From Tolypothrix sp. PCC 7910 (GTDB lineage Bacteria > Cyanobacteriota > Cyanobacteriia > Cyanobacteriales > Nostocaceae), in NCBI RefSeq assembly GCF_011769525.1, contig NZ_CP050440.1, positions 1,551,501 through 1,615,500 on the forward strand: a stretch of DNA of 64,000 nucleotides. The letters are read 5' to 3'. Positions 25,744 through 35,325 of this stretch are shown here, one piece after another (position 1 is the stretch's first letter; every line of letters begins with the position of its first letter). Below the pieces are notes generated by a model. That model was given only the letters and a program-made list of their open reading frames with translations. It made no database searches and was not told the DNA's origin. A program made the position numbers and the translations under genes.

Positions 25744-26427
25744 TTACCTCTTAAAGCCAATACAAGCAATGCTGGTGAAGCGAGCCAGACCAAGGGTAAA
25801 AGGTACAAATTGCAGCTGAGTTAGCCCGACTTCATGTATAAGTTTTGATAGTTCTTCCTGGTTGAAACATCGATTTCCCCAATGCGACTGAATTAACCAA
25901 CCTAATAGACCAGACTGAGTCACAACCAAAATCAATGGTGCGCCGGGAAGCAGGACTCTGACTATTTCTCGTAATCCTTGTTCTGGATTTGGTAAGTGTT
26001 CAATTGTGTGGGCACAAATCACAGCATCAAAACTATGATCTGCAAATGGCAGAGCATTTAAATCACTTTGGCAAATTTGATGATTAACATTTGCCTGAGA
26101 GAGTTTTTGATGTGCTTTGTTTAACATCTCGGATGAAATATCTACTCCGGTGATATGGGCTTTGGGATTAATGATTTGAGCAAATGCCAGACTGAAGGCT
26201 GCTGTACCAATACCGCAATCACAAATGCTTAATTTGTCTGGATTGTGAGGCAGGATATTAGCAGTTTTGAGCGATCGCCATAATTCTCTATAAGCATAGC
26301 TGTAACCCAAAATCTGAAGATGTTGATGCCACCAAGAAGCAGCCTGATTATAGGTTTGAGACAGTTGTGCGTTACTGGGATAAACGCGTTGAACTGAAAT
26401 TTGCCACCATCCAATCGTCCATTCCAT
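25744..26427 (-). CDS. Class I SAM-dependent methyltransferase
   Basis: This 227-aa protein has motif I ICDCGIGTAAFSLAFAQ (about residue 68), ITGVDISSEMLNKAHQKL (motif II), and DLNALPFADHSFDAVICAHT followed by IEHLPNPEQGLREIVRVLLP (motif III region). This is the Methyltransf_11/UbiE-like layout for small or lipid substrates. The substrate is unknown. It lies in a run with a DUF1772 oxygenase-like protein and DUF4336, suggesting modification of a hydrophobic metabolite (inference). ATG at 26427; AAGGAGG lies upstream, a strong ribosome-binding site. Confidence 0.88.
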   Translation of the reverse strand: MEWTIGWWQISVQRVYPSNAQLSQTYNQAASWWHQHLQILGYSYAYRELWRSLKTANILPHNPDKLSICDCGIGTAAFSLAFAQIINPKAHITGVDISSEMLNKAHQKLSQANVNHQICQSDLNALPFADHSFDAVICAHTIEHLPNPEQGLREIVRVLLPGAPLILVVTQSGLLGWLIQSHWGNRCFNQEELSKLIHEVGLTQLQFVPFTLGLARFTSIACIGFKR

Positions 26428-26550
26428 TGTGAAACCTCCTTAATGCATGACTGTACTTTCACAGTCGCGCAGAAGTTTAAATTCATCCCTCACCGAATGG
26501 ATAGTTGAAAGGATAGTTTTGATAATTCGTAATTCGTAATTCGTAATTAC

Positions 26551-26655
26551 TGCTTCAAATAATGTTTGCAACAGCTAAATTCCTTGTAGGGGCACGGCAC
26601 CTGTAAGATATTTGATATGCCAAAAGATTGTAGATGCCGTGCCCTACCCATCTAT
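26551..26655. mobile_element. IS630-type miniature element, truncated copy A
   Basis: The left part TACTGCTTCAAATAATG and the inner stem GGGCACGGCA (26590-26599) / TGCCGTGCCC (26635-26644) match the complete copy at 27249-27380. The right end is missing where the copy abuts the stop codon of the DUF3703 gene. The segment between the arms (AAGATATTTGATATGCCAAA) is also shared with copy B. Confidence 0.75.
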
Positions 26656-26657
26656 AA

Positions 26658-27032
26658 TCACTGATTCAGGATTTGTTGAATATCTGCGGGAACAGACATT
26701 TTTTCTGACTCATTAACATTGGCTTTACCACCTCTGAGGTATCTATTTTTGCCATACAAAAGTGTTAAAGGAAATACCGAAAGTGTTGATATTAATTGTC
26801 CAATAATCTCCTGAAAGTCTCTCTGTCTCCAGGCAAGTTTCAGCATATTCCAATGGGCAATTGTATGAGCGATCGCATCAGTTTGCCCAAGAATGTGAGC
26901 GCGTTGTAGGGCTATCCATGCGGTTTCAAAGTCTTGCTCTGCAATAGCTATTTTTGCTCTATCAAGTTCTGCTTGGAAATGTTCATGTACAAGGGTATTA
27001 AAAACGAACAGATGAACGATTTGGTTTTCCAT
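26658..27032 (-). CDS. DUF3703 family protein
   Basis: This 124-aa soluble protein matches DUF3703: EHFQAELDRAKIAIAEQDFE, then WIALQRAHILGQTDAIAHTI and HWNMLKLAWRQRDF, with conserved His/Trp residues. The C-terminal half contains GQLISTLSVFPLTLLYGKNR and YLRGGKANVNESEKM. The function is unknown; homologues often sit with small membrane and redox proteins. It is bracketed by two directly oriented copies of a miniature element. No clear ribosome-binding site precedes the ATG at 27032. Confidence 0.8.
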   Translation of the reverse strand: MENQIVHLFVFNTLVHEHFQAELDRAKIAIAEQDFETAWIALQRAHILGQTDAIAHTIAHWNMLKLAWRQRDFQEIIGQLISTLSVFPLTLLYGKNRYLRGGKANVNESEKMSVPADIQQILNQ

Positions 27033-27248
27033 AAATGCAAATAAAGAATTTAGTCGTTGTCTTCCCCAACTTCCCCAGATTCCTCAGCTTAACAGGCCTG
27101 CTGTGATTCTTTCACTAGCCGAAAGGATAGGTCTTATAGCTTTTGGATTTTGGATTTTGGATTGTGAAAGATTAATTGACTGAGCTTTTAGGTCGTTTAT
27201 GCGTCGCAATCATTTTTCAATTAGTATTATAGTTAGATTTTTTACTAA

Positions 27249-27380
27249 TACCAATTCAAATAATTTTTGCAACAGATAAATTCTTTGTACGGGCACGGCA
27301 CCAGTAAGATATCTGATATACCAAAAGATTGTGGATGCCGTGCCCCTACCCATCTGTCGCTTTCTTTTTTCAAAATGGTA
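27249..27380. mobile_element. IS630-type miniature element, complete copy B
   Basis: This 132-bp element is bounded by TACCAATTCAAATAAT on the left and the inverted CAAAATGGTA on the right; the 28-bp ends are imperfect inverted repeats. It is flanked by direct TAA repeats (27246-27248 and 27381-27383). Inside lies a 10-bp perfect inner stem GGGCACGGCA (27291-27300) / TGCCGTGCCC (27336-27345). It has no coding capacity. The ends and flanks match those of the IS at 56906-58034. Confidence 0.85.
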
Positions 27381-27415
27381 TAACTTCCGTTTTTACTAAG
27401 CAATTTTAGTGTTTT

Positions 27416-27444
27416 CAATTACCAATTACCAATTACCAATTACC
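27416..27444. repeat. Heptameric STRR repeat
   Basis: Four tandem CAATTAC units lie just downstream of the LuxR-type gene. The same heptad family, in the opposite sense, fills 46766-46857. Confidence 0.8.
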
Positions 27445-27466
27445 CATTCCCCAACAGCTTAAGTTA

Positions 27467-30169
27467 TTAAGATAAAATCCCCAATTCTCTAGCTTTTGCT
27501 ACCGCTTGAGTGCGATTGTTCACTTCCAGCTTGCCGTAAATATTGCGAGCGTGCCATTTCACAGCTGCGAGGCTAACAAATAATTGGTCTGCGATCGCCT
27601 GATTTGACATCCCAGTTGCGAGATAATGTAAAACTTCCAACTCCCGCTCAGTTAATGGCTCAATCAACGTGGGAACCGCAGCAGATTTCTTCGGCTCAAC
27701 GGGAGCAAATGCAGCTAGCAAACTATTAACTTCCTGAGAATGAATATTCTTAGAAACAGCCGCTTGCAATAACTCTTTCATTGGGTTTCCTTCATCCAAA
27801 AACAAACGGATGTAATTGCCTTGGCGAGGAATATTCAGGGCTTGAGTTAACAAATTCATGGATTGCGCTTTATCTCCTTGCGCTTGGAAAACTAACGCCT
27901 GTAATAGCAACGTTTCCATAACGCGGATAGTTCTTCCAGCTGTTTGAGCAAATTTAGATAATCGCTTGAGCAAGTGTAAGGCATCTTGTAAATAAGATGG
28001 CGATGAATTCTGTTTACCATAAGCCAGTAGCACTCTGGCATAAGTTAAATAATCAAGTTCGGAACATCTGGGATATTGTTCAGTTGCACTGTAGTGTAGT
28101 TCGCCTTCTACACTCAAATTACTTTTCTCAGCCCAGGCGATCGCAGCATCTAAATTTCCTTCTGCCAAATGCAATCTCGCTTTACAGGCTGCAACAGAAA
28201 GCATAGTAGGCCAAAGCCAGATTTGACAGCGTTCGGCTGCATGAATTGTTGCCCAGGCTGCTTGAAAGTTTCCCTGACATAGGCGTACTCGTGCCAATGT
28301 AATGTAACCCATCATTAACCCTGGCTGTTGATTCTGAATGGCGCGCTCAATGCTTTGGGTGAGATGTTGTGCGGCTATTTCTAATTGATTTTGTTCTCTG
28401 AATAAATCGGCTAATGCTACCTCTACCAATACACCAGCATAGGTGACTAACCAACGCCGTTCTGTTGCTAGTTGCAAACCTTGCTGACACAGGGAAGTTG
28501 CTGAATCTAATTCTCCCCGCAAGGCGAGAAACTGCGCTTGTAAATAAAGCCCTGCGATCGCTGGATCTGCTGTACCTCTTACTTTGCCAATGGCGCTAAT
28601 TTCTGGGAGTAATTGCTTTGCAGACTCATAATTATCAGCTACAAAATACGTGACACCTAGATTGAGCAAGATGAGCGATCGCAACCAAGAATTATCTGAA
28701 GGCAATAATTGCAAGGCTTTTTCCATAAAGGCGACTGATTCTGCCGTATTTCCTTGCTGACGGGCTTGCATTCCTTTGAGCGCCACAACTAAACCCCAAA
28801 GGCGATCGCTATTTTCTGTAGAATCAATACCTTGATTGAGCAATCGTTCCAGGCTTTGAATAACTGCGATCGCATCTACAAATTGAGAAGATGTAAATGC
28901 TGCCCAGGCTTGAGCTACAAGTAACCAAGGACGGCTATCAGTTAATTCTTTAGGCAATTTTTGTAGGGTATTTCGCAGAAAAACTGCATCAATCCGTGGG
29001 TTTTCTTTGGTTTGAATTTCCTCCTCAATTAAAGCGGCTGCATACTCACACGCCTTTGCTGAAATAGCCTGTTGAATGGCATCAGCAATATATCCCTGCT
29101 GTTCGTACCATTGGGCAGCACGAACATGATATTTCCCCCCGCCATCTGGTTCTATGCGGTGTAAAATGTGACGCAGTGATTCTGCAAATAGATGGTGATA
29201 GCGATACCAAGTACGATTACCATCGAGGGCAATTACAAATAAATTTTGACGCTCTAATTCCTCTAAAGTCTCAGTTCCATTTACCGCATCTTCCCTTAAA
29301 ATGGCTTCACAGAGCGAACCACACATCTGCTCTAAAATAGAGGTTCGTAAAAGAAACAATTGCAGAGGCGGCGATTGTCTTTGTAAAACTTCTTCGACCA
29401 GATAATCTCGTATATAGCGTTTATCTCCTCCAAAAAATTTAATAAACACATCAATAGTAGTATTATCACGCAAGGAGAGCATAGCTAGCTGCAACCCCGC
29501 AATCCATCCTTCAGTTTGTGTTTGCAAGGTTGCTATTTGTGACTCTGTTAATGGGACTGGCATAAACTGATGCAAAAATGTTGCGGCTTCTGCATCAGTG
29601 AAACGTAAATCATCTGCTCGTAATTCTGTTAATTGGCTGCGGACACGCCATCTAGCTAAAGGTAGCGGTGGATCAACACGAGTTGCGATCGCTAAATGAA
29701 TCTGTGTTGGTAAATGCTCGAGAAAAAAAGTTACTGTCTGATGAATTGCAGCATTAGTAATCAGATGATAATCATCTAAAACGAGAATTAATTCAGTTTT
29801 AAGTTCTGCTAATTCATTGATTAAAGGTGTTAACAAAGCTTCAAATGTAACAGTTTCGCTGGCTTGCAACATCGCCAGTGTAGCCTCGCCAATCTCGGGA
29901 ATATTCTGCTGTAAAGCGGCGACAATATATTTCCAAAAGCGCTTGGGATCGTTATCCTGCTCATCCAATGACAACCAACTTACAGGAACTTGAGTTTGAT
30001 GCGCCCATTCACTCAATACAGTTGACTTACCAAAACCAGCCGCCGCCGAAATCAGAATCAGTCTGCTAGTTAACCCCTGATTTAATTTATCCCACAGGCG
30101 ATCGCGCTGCACCAAAGGCGATCGCAGCAAGGGAATATGCAACTTAGTCACCAGCAGAGGACTAGCCAT
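27467..30169 (-). CDS. MalT-like LuxR-family STAND transcriptional regulator
   Basis: This 900-aa protein has the MalT/LAL architecture. A P-loop SAAAGFGKST lies at residues 41-50, and a Walker B-like LILVLDDYHLI at about 118-128. A winged-helix/arm region follows, then a long TPR-like helical sensor domain (about 400-800). The C-terminal LuxR HTH (about 835-895) contains LTERELEVLHYLATGMSNQA and VKWHARNIYGKL. Such proteins are ATP-dependent activators that bind an inducer through the helical domain. It lies upstream of, and in the same direction as, the DUF3703-methyltransferase-DUF1772-DUF4336 genes and is their obvious candidate regulator, though this is inferred from position. ATG at 30169. 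Confidence 0.9.
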   Translation of the reverse strand: MASPLLVTKLHIPLLRSPLVQRDRLWDKLNQGLTSRLILISAAAGFGKSTVLSEWAHQTQVPVSWLSLDEQDNDPKRFWKYIVAALQQNIPEIGEATLAMLQASETVTFEALLTPLINELAELKTELILVLDDYHLITNAAIHQTVTFFLEHLPTQIHLAIATRVDPPLPLARWRVRSQLTELRADDLRFTDAEAATFLHQFMPVPLTESQIATLQTQTEGWIAGLQLAMLSLRDNTTIDVFIKFFGGDKRYIRDYLVEEVLQRQSPPLQLFLLRTSILEQMCGSLCEAILREDAVNGTETLEELERQNLFVIALDGNRTWYRYHHLFAESLRHILHRIEPDGGGKYHVRAAQWYEQQGYIADAIQQAISAKACEYAAALIEEEIQTKENPRIDAVFLRNTLQKLPKELTDSRPWLLVAQAWAAFTSSQFVDAIAVIQSLERLLNQGIDSTENSDRLWGLVVALKGMQARQQGNTAESVAFMEKALQLLPSDNSWLRSLILLNLGVTYFVADNYESAKQLLPEISAIGKVRGTADPAIAGLYLQAQFLALRGELDSATSLCQQGLQLATERRWLVTYAGVLVEVALADLFREQNQLEIAAQHLTQSIERAIQNQQPGLMMGYITLARVRLCQGNFQAAWATIHAAERCQIWLWPTMLSVAACKARLHLAEGNLDAAIAWAEKSNLSVEGELHYSATEQYPRCSELDYLTYARVLLAYGKQNSSPSYLQDALHLLKRLSKFAQTAGRTIRVMETLLLQALVFQAQGDKAQSMNLLTQALNIPRQGNYIRLFLDEGNPMKELLQAAVSKNIHSQEVNSLLAAFAPVEPKKSAAVPTLIEPLTERELEVLHYLATGMSNQAIADQLFVSLAAVKWHARNIYGKLEVNNRTQAVAKARELGILS

Positions 30170-30334
30170 ATCAAATAGATTTCTGCGAACCTTTCTTTAG
30201 CTTAGACAAAAATTTCTCAATTACGGATTACCCATAGGATGAGTACAACACAAGGGAAATAAAGCTAACATTCAAGATAGACGAAAAGCCTTTGAGTTTC
30301 CCCAGCAATAGTAGTTAGTTATCTAGGTAGAGCA

Positions 30335-30913
30335 ATGCGCGTTGCAGTGATATTGGGTATGGTGATCGCAATGGTAGCTGGTATTCAAGGCTATACCTCA
30401 AAGCCCAGTCCAGCAGTTCAGTTGCAAGATGGTACGGTGTATTTTGTCCAACCGCCGCGCTTAGTGGAAGCAGTAACTACTTATAAAGAAGTGTATGTTT
30501 GGGGTGCAACATATTACTTTACTGTCAACCTCCCAGAAAATGCTGGAGAACCACTACAACGAGTCACAATTAACCAGCGTGAGGGAGTAGACTACGTTCG
30601 CTTTGACCTTAAAGACACTTTAGCCTTTGAAGGAACCTCCTCCCATGAAGGACAGAAACTAGGATTAAAAGATGCCACAAGCGATCGCAAAACTCAAACA
30701 ACAACTCTAGTATTTGATCCCCCAGTACCCCCAGGTAGAAGCATCACAATTGCCCTCAAACCCCGCCAAAATCCCTCAGTTTCAGGCGTTTATTTATTTG
30801 GTGTGACAGCCTTCCCCCCAGGCGAGAAATCCCACGGGCAATTTCTCGGTTTTGGACGATTAACCTTCTATAGCCACAGTTTTAACTCAATTTTCTCCCC
30901 TTTCGGCTGGTGA
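30335..30913 (+). CDS. DUF2808 exported protein
   Basis: This 192-aa protein has an N-terminal hydrophobic segment MRVAVILGMVIAMVAGIQGY, suggesting export or anchoring. The DUF2808 pattern follows: GTVYFVQPPRLVEAVTTYKE, then YYFTVNLPENAGEPLQRVTI and a C-terminal GVYLFGVTAFPPGEK and FLGFGRLTFYS. The family is widespread in cyanobacteria and of unknown function; the beta-rich sequence suggests a periplasmic domain. It is transcribed divergently from the LuxR-type gene across a 165-bp region. Confidence 0.87.
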   Translation: MRVAVILGMVIAMVAGIQGYTSKPSPAVQLQDGTVYFVQPPRLVEAVTTYKEVYVWGATYYFTVNLPENAGEPLQRVTINQREGVDYVRFDLKDTLAFEGTSSHEGQKLGLKDATSDRKTQTTTLVFDPPVPPGRSITIALKPRQNPSVSGVYLFGVTAFPPGEKSHGQFLGFGRLTFYSHSFNSIFSPFGW

Positions 30914-31360
30914 GTGTGGAAGAGAGCAGGGGAGCAGGGAGCAGGGAGCAGGGGGAAAGATTTTCCAGTACTCGGCAATTGGGTTGAGAGCAGCTAAATG
31001 TATTGATGTTCAAAGCCATAATCTTCCTTATCAGGTTGTTACGCCAGAAATCTTGCTCCAAAATCGCACAACCCAATACCCCTTTATTGAATTTTCTCCC
31101 CCAGGGTGGTTTCATACAAGCAGAGAAAAAACTAAAACTGGTTTTCAAAGCCTCTCTCCCACGGGGAGAGAGGTTTGGAGAGAGGGAAAAAGCCATGCTA
31201 CAAAACGAGAAATCAAGACTTATGTATTTTTCTTTTTTCGTATGAAACTACCCTGCTTTATTGAATTTTCTCCCCTGCTCCCTACCCCCTGACCCTTTTC
31301 CTCTTCTTTGCCTCTTGTACAGACGCGATTAATCGCGTCTCTGCAACTCTTGATCCTTCC
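30914..31360. other. Gene-free region between convergent genes with palindrome and local repeat
   Basis: No gene is supported. A short direct/inverted theme (GAATTTTCTCCCC with TTTCATAC/GTATGAAA) occurs at 31088-31117 and 31237-31275. A perfect 20-bp palindrome AGACGCGATTAATCGCGTCT lies at 31321-31340 next to the cyclase stop. The overlapping frames here change register without family similarity. Confidence 0.55.
31321..31340. repeat. Perfect 20-bp palindrome (same family as 23837-23856)
   Basis: AGACGCGATTAATCGCGTCT is its own reverse complement. It lies 20 bp past the stop of the adenylate cyclase gene in a convergent spacer, preceded by CTCTTGTAC. The copy at 23837 has the same flank in inverted orientation. 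It could act as a terminator hairpin or as a dispersed element. Confidence 0.8.
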
Positions 31361-33946
31361 TCATTTCTCCTTAAAAGTCCAAACACCTTCATCCCAATCT
31401 GCCTCTGATGGGGGTGATTGTATCCAGTGCTGACAACGGTGCAGATGTAATAAAGCCGCTTTGTCATGGCTATCAATCGCTAAAACTTGATTGAATTTAG
31501 CTTGTGCTAGGTCAAACTGGCGATTTAAATAATATTCACGCCCTTTGTGATACAGCTCAATTATTTCTAATTTTTCACTCTTAATGGGATCGGTACGCAA
31601 ACTTAGCAGTTCATAAATAGCAACTGGCTCATTTCTGCCTTTAACGCGAATATAATCTAGTTCTCTAGCCCAAATATTTTCACGACAGGGATTATAAGTA
31701 TTATCGCTAATAATAATGTCGCAGCCGTACTGTTTGCTGACGCTTTCTAAGCGGGAACCCAGGTTAACGCCATCACCAATGGCGGTAAATTCCATTCTTT
31801 TACTAGAGCCAATGTTGCCACTAATTACGGTATCAGAATTAATGCCAATCCCAATGTTAATTCTCGGTTTATTAGCTAAGTAGCGGCGGTGATTAAATTC
31901 TTGCAAACGATGGCGCATTTCTAAAGATGTTTGTACCGCCATCCAAGCGTGTTCTTGTAATGGTAAAGGCGAACCAAACACAGCCATAATAGCATCACCA
32001 ATATATTTATCTAGGGTGCCTTTATGTTTAAAAACAGCCTCTACCATTGATTCAAAATATTCATTGAGCATACTCACAACTTCTTCAGCTTCGAGATTTT
32101 CAGTTAAAGTTGTATAGCCGCGAATATCAGAAAATAGAATCGAAACTTCTTTGCGATCGCCTCCTAATTTAGCATCATCTAATTTCAGCAATTCTTCCGC
32201 TAATTCCTGGGTCATATAGCGGTACATTGTACTTTTCAGGCGTTTTTCATCGCTGATATCTTCCATTACTACTAGCGCACCACGCACTTGTTTATGGTCG
32301 CTAGCATCGGCAATTGTGTTAATTGATAAATTAATACTATGCTGTTCTGTACCTGTAGTTAATAAAGTGCGATCGGGATAATATTGTTGTCGGTGTCTGT
32401 AGTTAGCTGCATTTAAAGCATTCTCACACCATTTACTAAAGTTACCTTCTTTAATATTGATGACATTTTGAATGGAAAGACCTTCTAAACGGTCTTGTTC
32501 TTGTAAATCTAGTAAGCGTTTAGCGCTTTCATTTGCCGCAATAATTAAACCAGTTTTATCTGTAGAAATTACGCCATTAGAAAGACTCCGCAAAATATCT
32601 CGCTGCATTTGTTCTTGCTGCTTCACTGTGGCGAATAATTGAGCATTTTGCAGCGCTACCCCTGCTTGAATATTAAAGGCTTCCATGAATTCTTCATCGT
32701 TATGATCGAAGCTTGCTTGGAAGCATTCGGGAGCTTTGGGCCAATGTTCGTGATTATAAGCGGGGAAATCGCCTGATTTTCTTTTATTGACTAATTGCGT
32801 CACACCAATCAATTGTTGATCGGCATTAAACACAGGCATACATAATAAACTACAAGTTCGATAACCATTTTGCTGGTCAAGTTGTTTAGCTGTATCGGAA
32901 TCTGGGTGATCGTACAAGTCAAAAGGAATATTCAGCTTTTTACCAGATGCAGCGACTATACCAGCAAAGCCTTTACCTACAGGTACACGTAATTCTTTGG
33001 TTTTCCCATTATCTTGAGTAATTTTTGTCCATAATTCTTCGCGATCGTGGTCTATTAGCCATAATGTACTGCGATCCGCATTCATTAATTCCTTGGCTTC
33101 ATCCATTACCCTTTTAAGGGTATCTTCTAAGTCAAGATTACTTTGCGAAAGCGATTTGATTGCTTTCATTAATGCGGCTGCGGCTCGTTGTTTTTGCGTA
33201 GCGACATAAAACGAGCGTGATGATTCTAAAATTAGCCGAATTGAAGGCGCAAATTCTTGGAATAATTCTTCATCAGCATAAGTAAATCCTTTAGTATCAA
33301 CGCGTTCTGCAATGGGAGCGTTAGGATTATGCTGACATTTTAATTTATTCAGTAATTGTACTACGGCAACTAATTCGCCTTGCTCATTTAACAATGGCAA
33401 AGCCAACATTGTATAGGTACGGTAGCCAGTAATTTGTTCTTGCTTTTGAGCAAAGACTGAGCGAGGATCGTCATAAAAATCATAGGGAATATTGATAACT
33501 TTTTTGAAAGTAGCAACTTCCCCAGCAATTCCTTTATCTGCAGGAATGCGAATTTCTAAAGAGCGATCGCCTTCTCCTTCTGCTAATATTGACCAGAGTT
33601 CTTGCTTCTCTTCATCTAATAAAAATATAGTTGTTCTATCTGCTCCTAATAATTCTCCTGTTTTTAAAGTAATCGAATGCAACATTTCTTCGAGAATTGT
33701 GTCAAACCCATGAGAATCTAACCTCGTGAGAGTTTGATGCACAATCTGCAATTTTTGTTCGACATCTTTAACAACTTGTTTAAAAGTTTCCTGGGTTAAG
33801 GGAGCCAAAAAACTAGAAATAGTTCCCTGTCTTTTAGCAAGTACACCTACAGGAGCAGCATTTTCTTGTACATAGCCATTTTCTGAATGGCGCACACCAA
33901 TAATTAAATCGGCAGTCTCATCAAAACTATGTTGATGCGATGACAT
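31361..33946 (-). CDS. cyaB2: Adenylate cyclase with tandem GAF, PAS, class III cyclase and TPR-like tail
   Basis: This 861-aa protein has two GAF domains (about 75-235 and 260-440). Both carry the cyclic-nucleotide-binding NK...F...DE signature (NKLKCQ..FTYADEELF; NKRKSG..FDHNDEEF). A PAS domain (about 460-580) and a class III catalytic domain (about 600-770) follow. Metal Asp residues are in ILFSDIRGYTTLTE and YIGDAIMAVFG; the adenine-selecting Lys and Thr are in GTLDKYIGD and EFTAIGDGVN; transition-state Asn/Arg are in NLGSRLE. The tail has a TPR-like helix pair. This is the architecture of Anabaena CyaB1/CyaB2, in which cAMP binding to a GAF domain activates the cyclase. The GAF sequences remind me more of CyaB2, so the symbol is tentative. 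It is a single gene. Confidence 0.9.
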   Translation of the reverse strand: MSSHQHSFDETADLIIGVRHSENGYVQENAAPVGVLAKRQGTISSFLAPLTQETFKQVVKDVEQKLQIVHQTLTRLDSHGFDTILEEMLHSITLKTGELLGADRTTIFLLDEEKQELWSILAEGEGDRSLEIRIPADKGIAGEVATFKKVINIPYDFYDDPRSVFAQKQEQITGYRTYTMLALPLLNEQGELVAVVQLLNKLKCQHNPNAPIAERVDTKGFTYADEELFQEFAPSIRLILESSRSFYVATQKQRAAAALMKAIKSLSQSNLDLEDTLKRVMDEAKELMNADRSTLWLIDHDREELWTKITQDNGKTKELRVPVGKGFAGIVAASGKKLNIPFDLYDHPDSDTAKQLDQQNGYRTCSLLCMPVFNADQQLIGVTQLVNKRKSGDFPAYNHEHWPKAPECFQASFDHNDEEFMEAFNIQAGVALQNAQLFATVKQQEQMQRDILRSLSNGVISTDKTGLIIAANESAKRLLDLQEQDRLEGLSIQNVINIKEGNFSKWCENALNAANYRHRQQYYPDRTLLTTGTEQHSINLSINTIADASDHKQVRGALVVMEDISDEKRLKSTMYRYMTQELAEELLKLDDAKLGGDRKEVSILFSDIRGYTTLTENLEAEEVVSMLNEYFESMVEAVFKHKGTLDKYIGDAIMAVFGSPLPLQEHAWMAVQTSLEMRHRLQEFNHRRYLANKPRINIGIGINSDTVISGNIGSSKRMEFTAIGDGVNLGSRLESVSKQYGCDIIISDNTYNPCRENIWARELDYIRVKGRNEPVAIYELLSLRTDPIKSEKLEIIELYHKGREYYLNRQFDLAQAKFNQVLAIDSHDKAALLHLHRCQHWIQSPPSEADWDEGVWTFKEK

Positions 33947-34897
33947 AACTAGCTTTTTATAGATGATGAATATATTTTAAGAATGTTATTTAATTGCTGC
34001 CATTAGCAACAATCGCTCGACATTATCCACAGTTTAATCTTTTGTTAAGCTAGCGTCATCCTGTGGAAATCTGGGGAAGATTAATAATATCAAATTCACA
34101 TTCTACTTATGTAAAGACTTAAGAAACTACGGAAACAGGCTAGAAGGGAAAGAGGCTTTTCTATCATTCTTTGCTTGCGCCTAAAAGCGCTAGTTAGAGG
34201 CTGATATTTTACACCATTTTCCATCAAACTAGGGGTAATGCCGACAAAGTAAAAATCAGGGTTTGAGCGCAAGGAGCGCAGTATCCACCTTCTCAAACTC
34301 GCAATAGAGCCAGTAATACACCATAAAAATTAATTTACTCCCATGTTGGGACTCCTTGTGAGATTTATCTACCGATTTTCTTGACCACCTGGTTTTTCCA
34401 CAATTAAAGGACAATCAAGGAATACCCTAATTCAGACTAACTGTAAAGAGAGGGGTTTGACATATCTAGTAAATTTCTCCCAACAGATTATAAATTTAGA
34501 AGAATTTTGTAGACCTTCATCGGCAAACTCTATAGTACATACGTAACCCAGTCTGAGAATGAGATTGGTGTACTTAGTCAGAATGGGACACTAGAGGTAA
34601 TTAAAGTAGCCATTGAAAGTCCAACTGGAAGATGCATGAGACTGCTCGCAGATTTATCGGCTCCCTTCAGCCATTGGCTATTTGACTGACAATATCTGTG
34701 GGAGTGGCGTATCCTATAGTTCCCACATATCTTGCATAATTAACACTGATACCACAAATTTTTAACTTTTGTAACAAATTTAGCCGCTTGCATAAAACTC
34801 AGCTCATACACAGATACTTAAGCGAAGGAGTGACTGTCATTTAGATAGTCCCTAACCTGACTCTGCTCATTATTTATTTTGCAAAAGGTAAATTTAC
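33947..34897. other. Long gene-free region upstream of the cyclase and of the small-protein cluster
   Basis: I see no gene with family similarity in these 950 bp. A 21-bp stretch TTGCTTGCGCCTAAAAGCG near 34171-34190 recurs at 45356-45374. Divergent promoters for the cyclase and for the small proteins must lie here, but none is clear enough to call. Confidence 0.5.
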
Positions 34898-35086
34898 ATG
34901 GTTTCTACATTAGAAAAAGCAAGTACCTCAGTTAAAAGTACTTACACTCCACCTAATCCTAAGCCTTTATTACCTGATCTAGATCCACAAAAAACAACTA
35001 CCGAGACGGAAGAAACACCTCCAACCGCCGAACCGGAAGAAACAACTCCACCAAGTGAGTCGGAAGAAGCTACCCAATCTACATAA
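34898..35086 (+). CDS. Small disordered Pro/Thr/Glu-rich protein
   Basis: This is a 62-aa protein of low complexity. A polar N-terminus MVSTLEKASTSVKSTYTPPN and a hydrophobic patch PKPLLPDLDP are followed by TE/PE/SE repeats (TTTETEETPPTAEPEETTPP). It has an AAAGG element 10 bp before the ATG. No family is recognised; codon content and start region look genuine. It is the first of four short plus-strand ORFs that precede the two-component genes. Confidence 0.55.
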   Translation: MVSTLEKASTSVKSTYTPPNPKPLLPDLDPQKTTTETEETPPTAEPEETTPPSESEEATQST

Positions 35087-35187
35087 AATATTTAATGTTT
35101 CAATCCTAACAATTCCTCTACTTGAATATCTGGAGTGCAACGCAACATGGCTGCAATCTACATATTCAGGTATATAGGAGAATATGG

Positions 35188-35325
35188 ATGAGATTAAAAT
35201 CCCATCCATATTTTTTTGGTTTACTATTTGCTGATATAGCTTTGATAGTTGGAATCAGACAATTTTTGATTTTTGATTCATCCCACGGATACATCCCCTT
35301 TCCATGTACCGTCAAGGAATATTAG
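35188..35325 (+). CDS. Small single-span membrane protein
   Basis: This 45-aa frame starts at ATG 35188 after a good TAGGAG ribosome-binding site 7 bp upstream. The sequence MRLKSHPYFFGLLFADIALI continues into VGIRQFLIF, a short hydrophobic helix with a positive N-terminus, then ends in a polar tail with a single Cys. No family is recognised. It might be a small membrane peptide acting with the neighbouring membrane proteins. Confidence 0.4.
   Translation: MRLKSHPYFFGLLFADIALIVGIRQFLIFDSSHGYIPFPCTVKEY

Noticed and set aside
30984-31292. Overlapping plus- and minus-strand frames in the DUF2808/cyclase spacer
   Set aside because: Frames on both strands overlap, contain translated spacer repeats, and show no domain.
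34096-34296. Minus-strand frame of 66 codons
   Set aside because: It overlaps a short dispersed motif, lacks a ribosome-binding site, and is not recognisable as a protein family.
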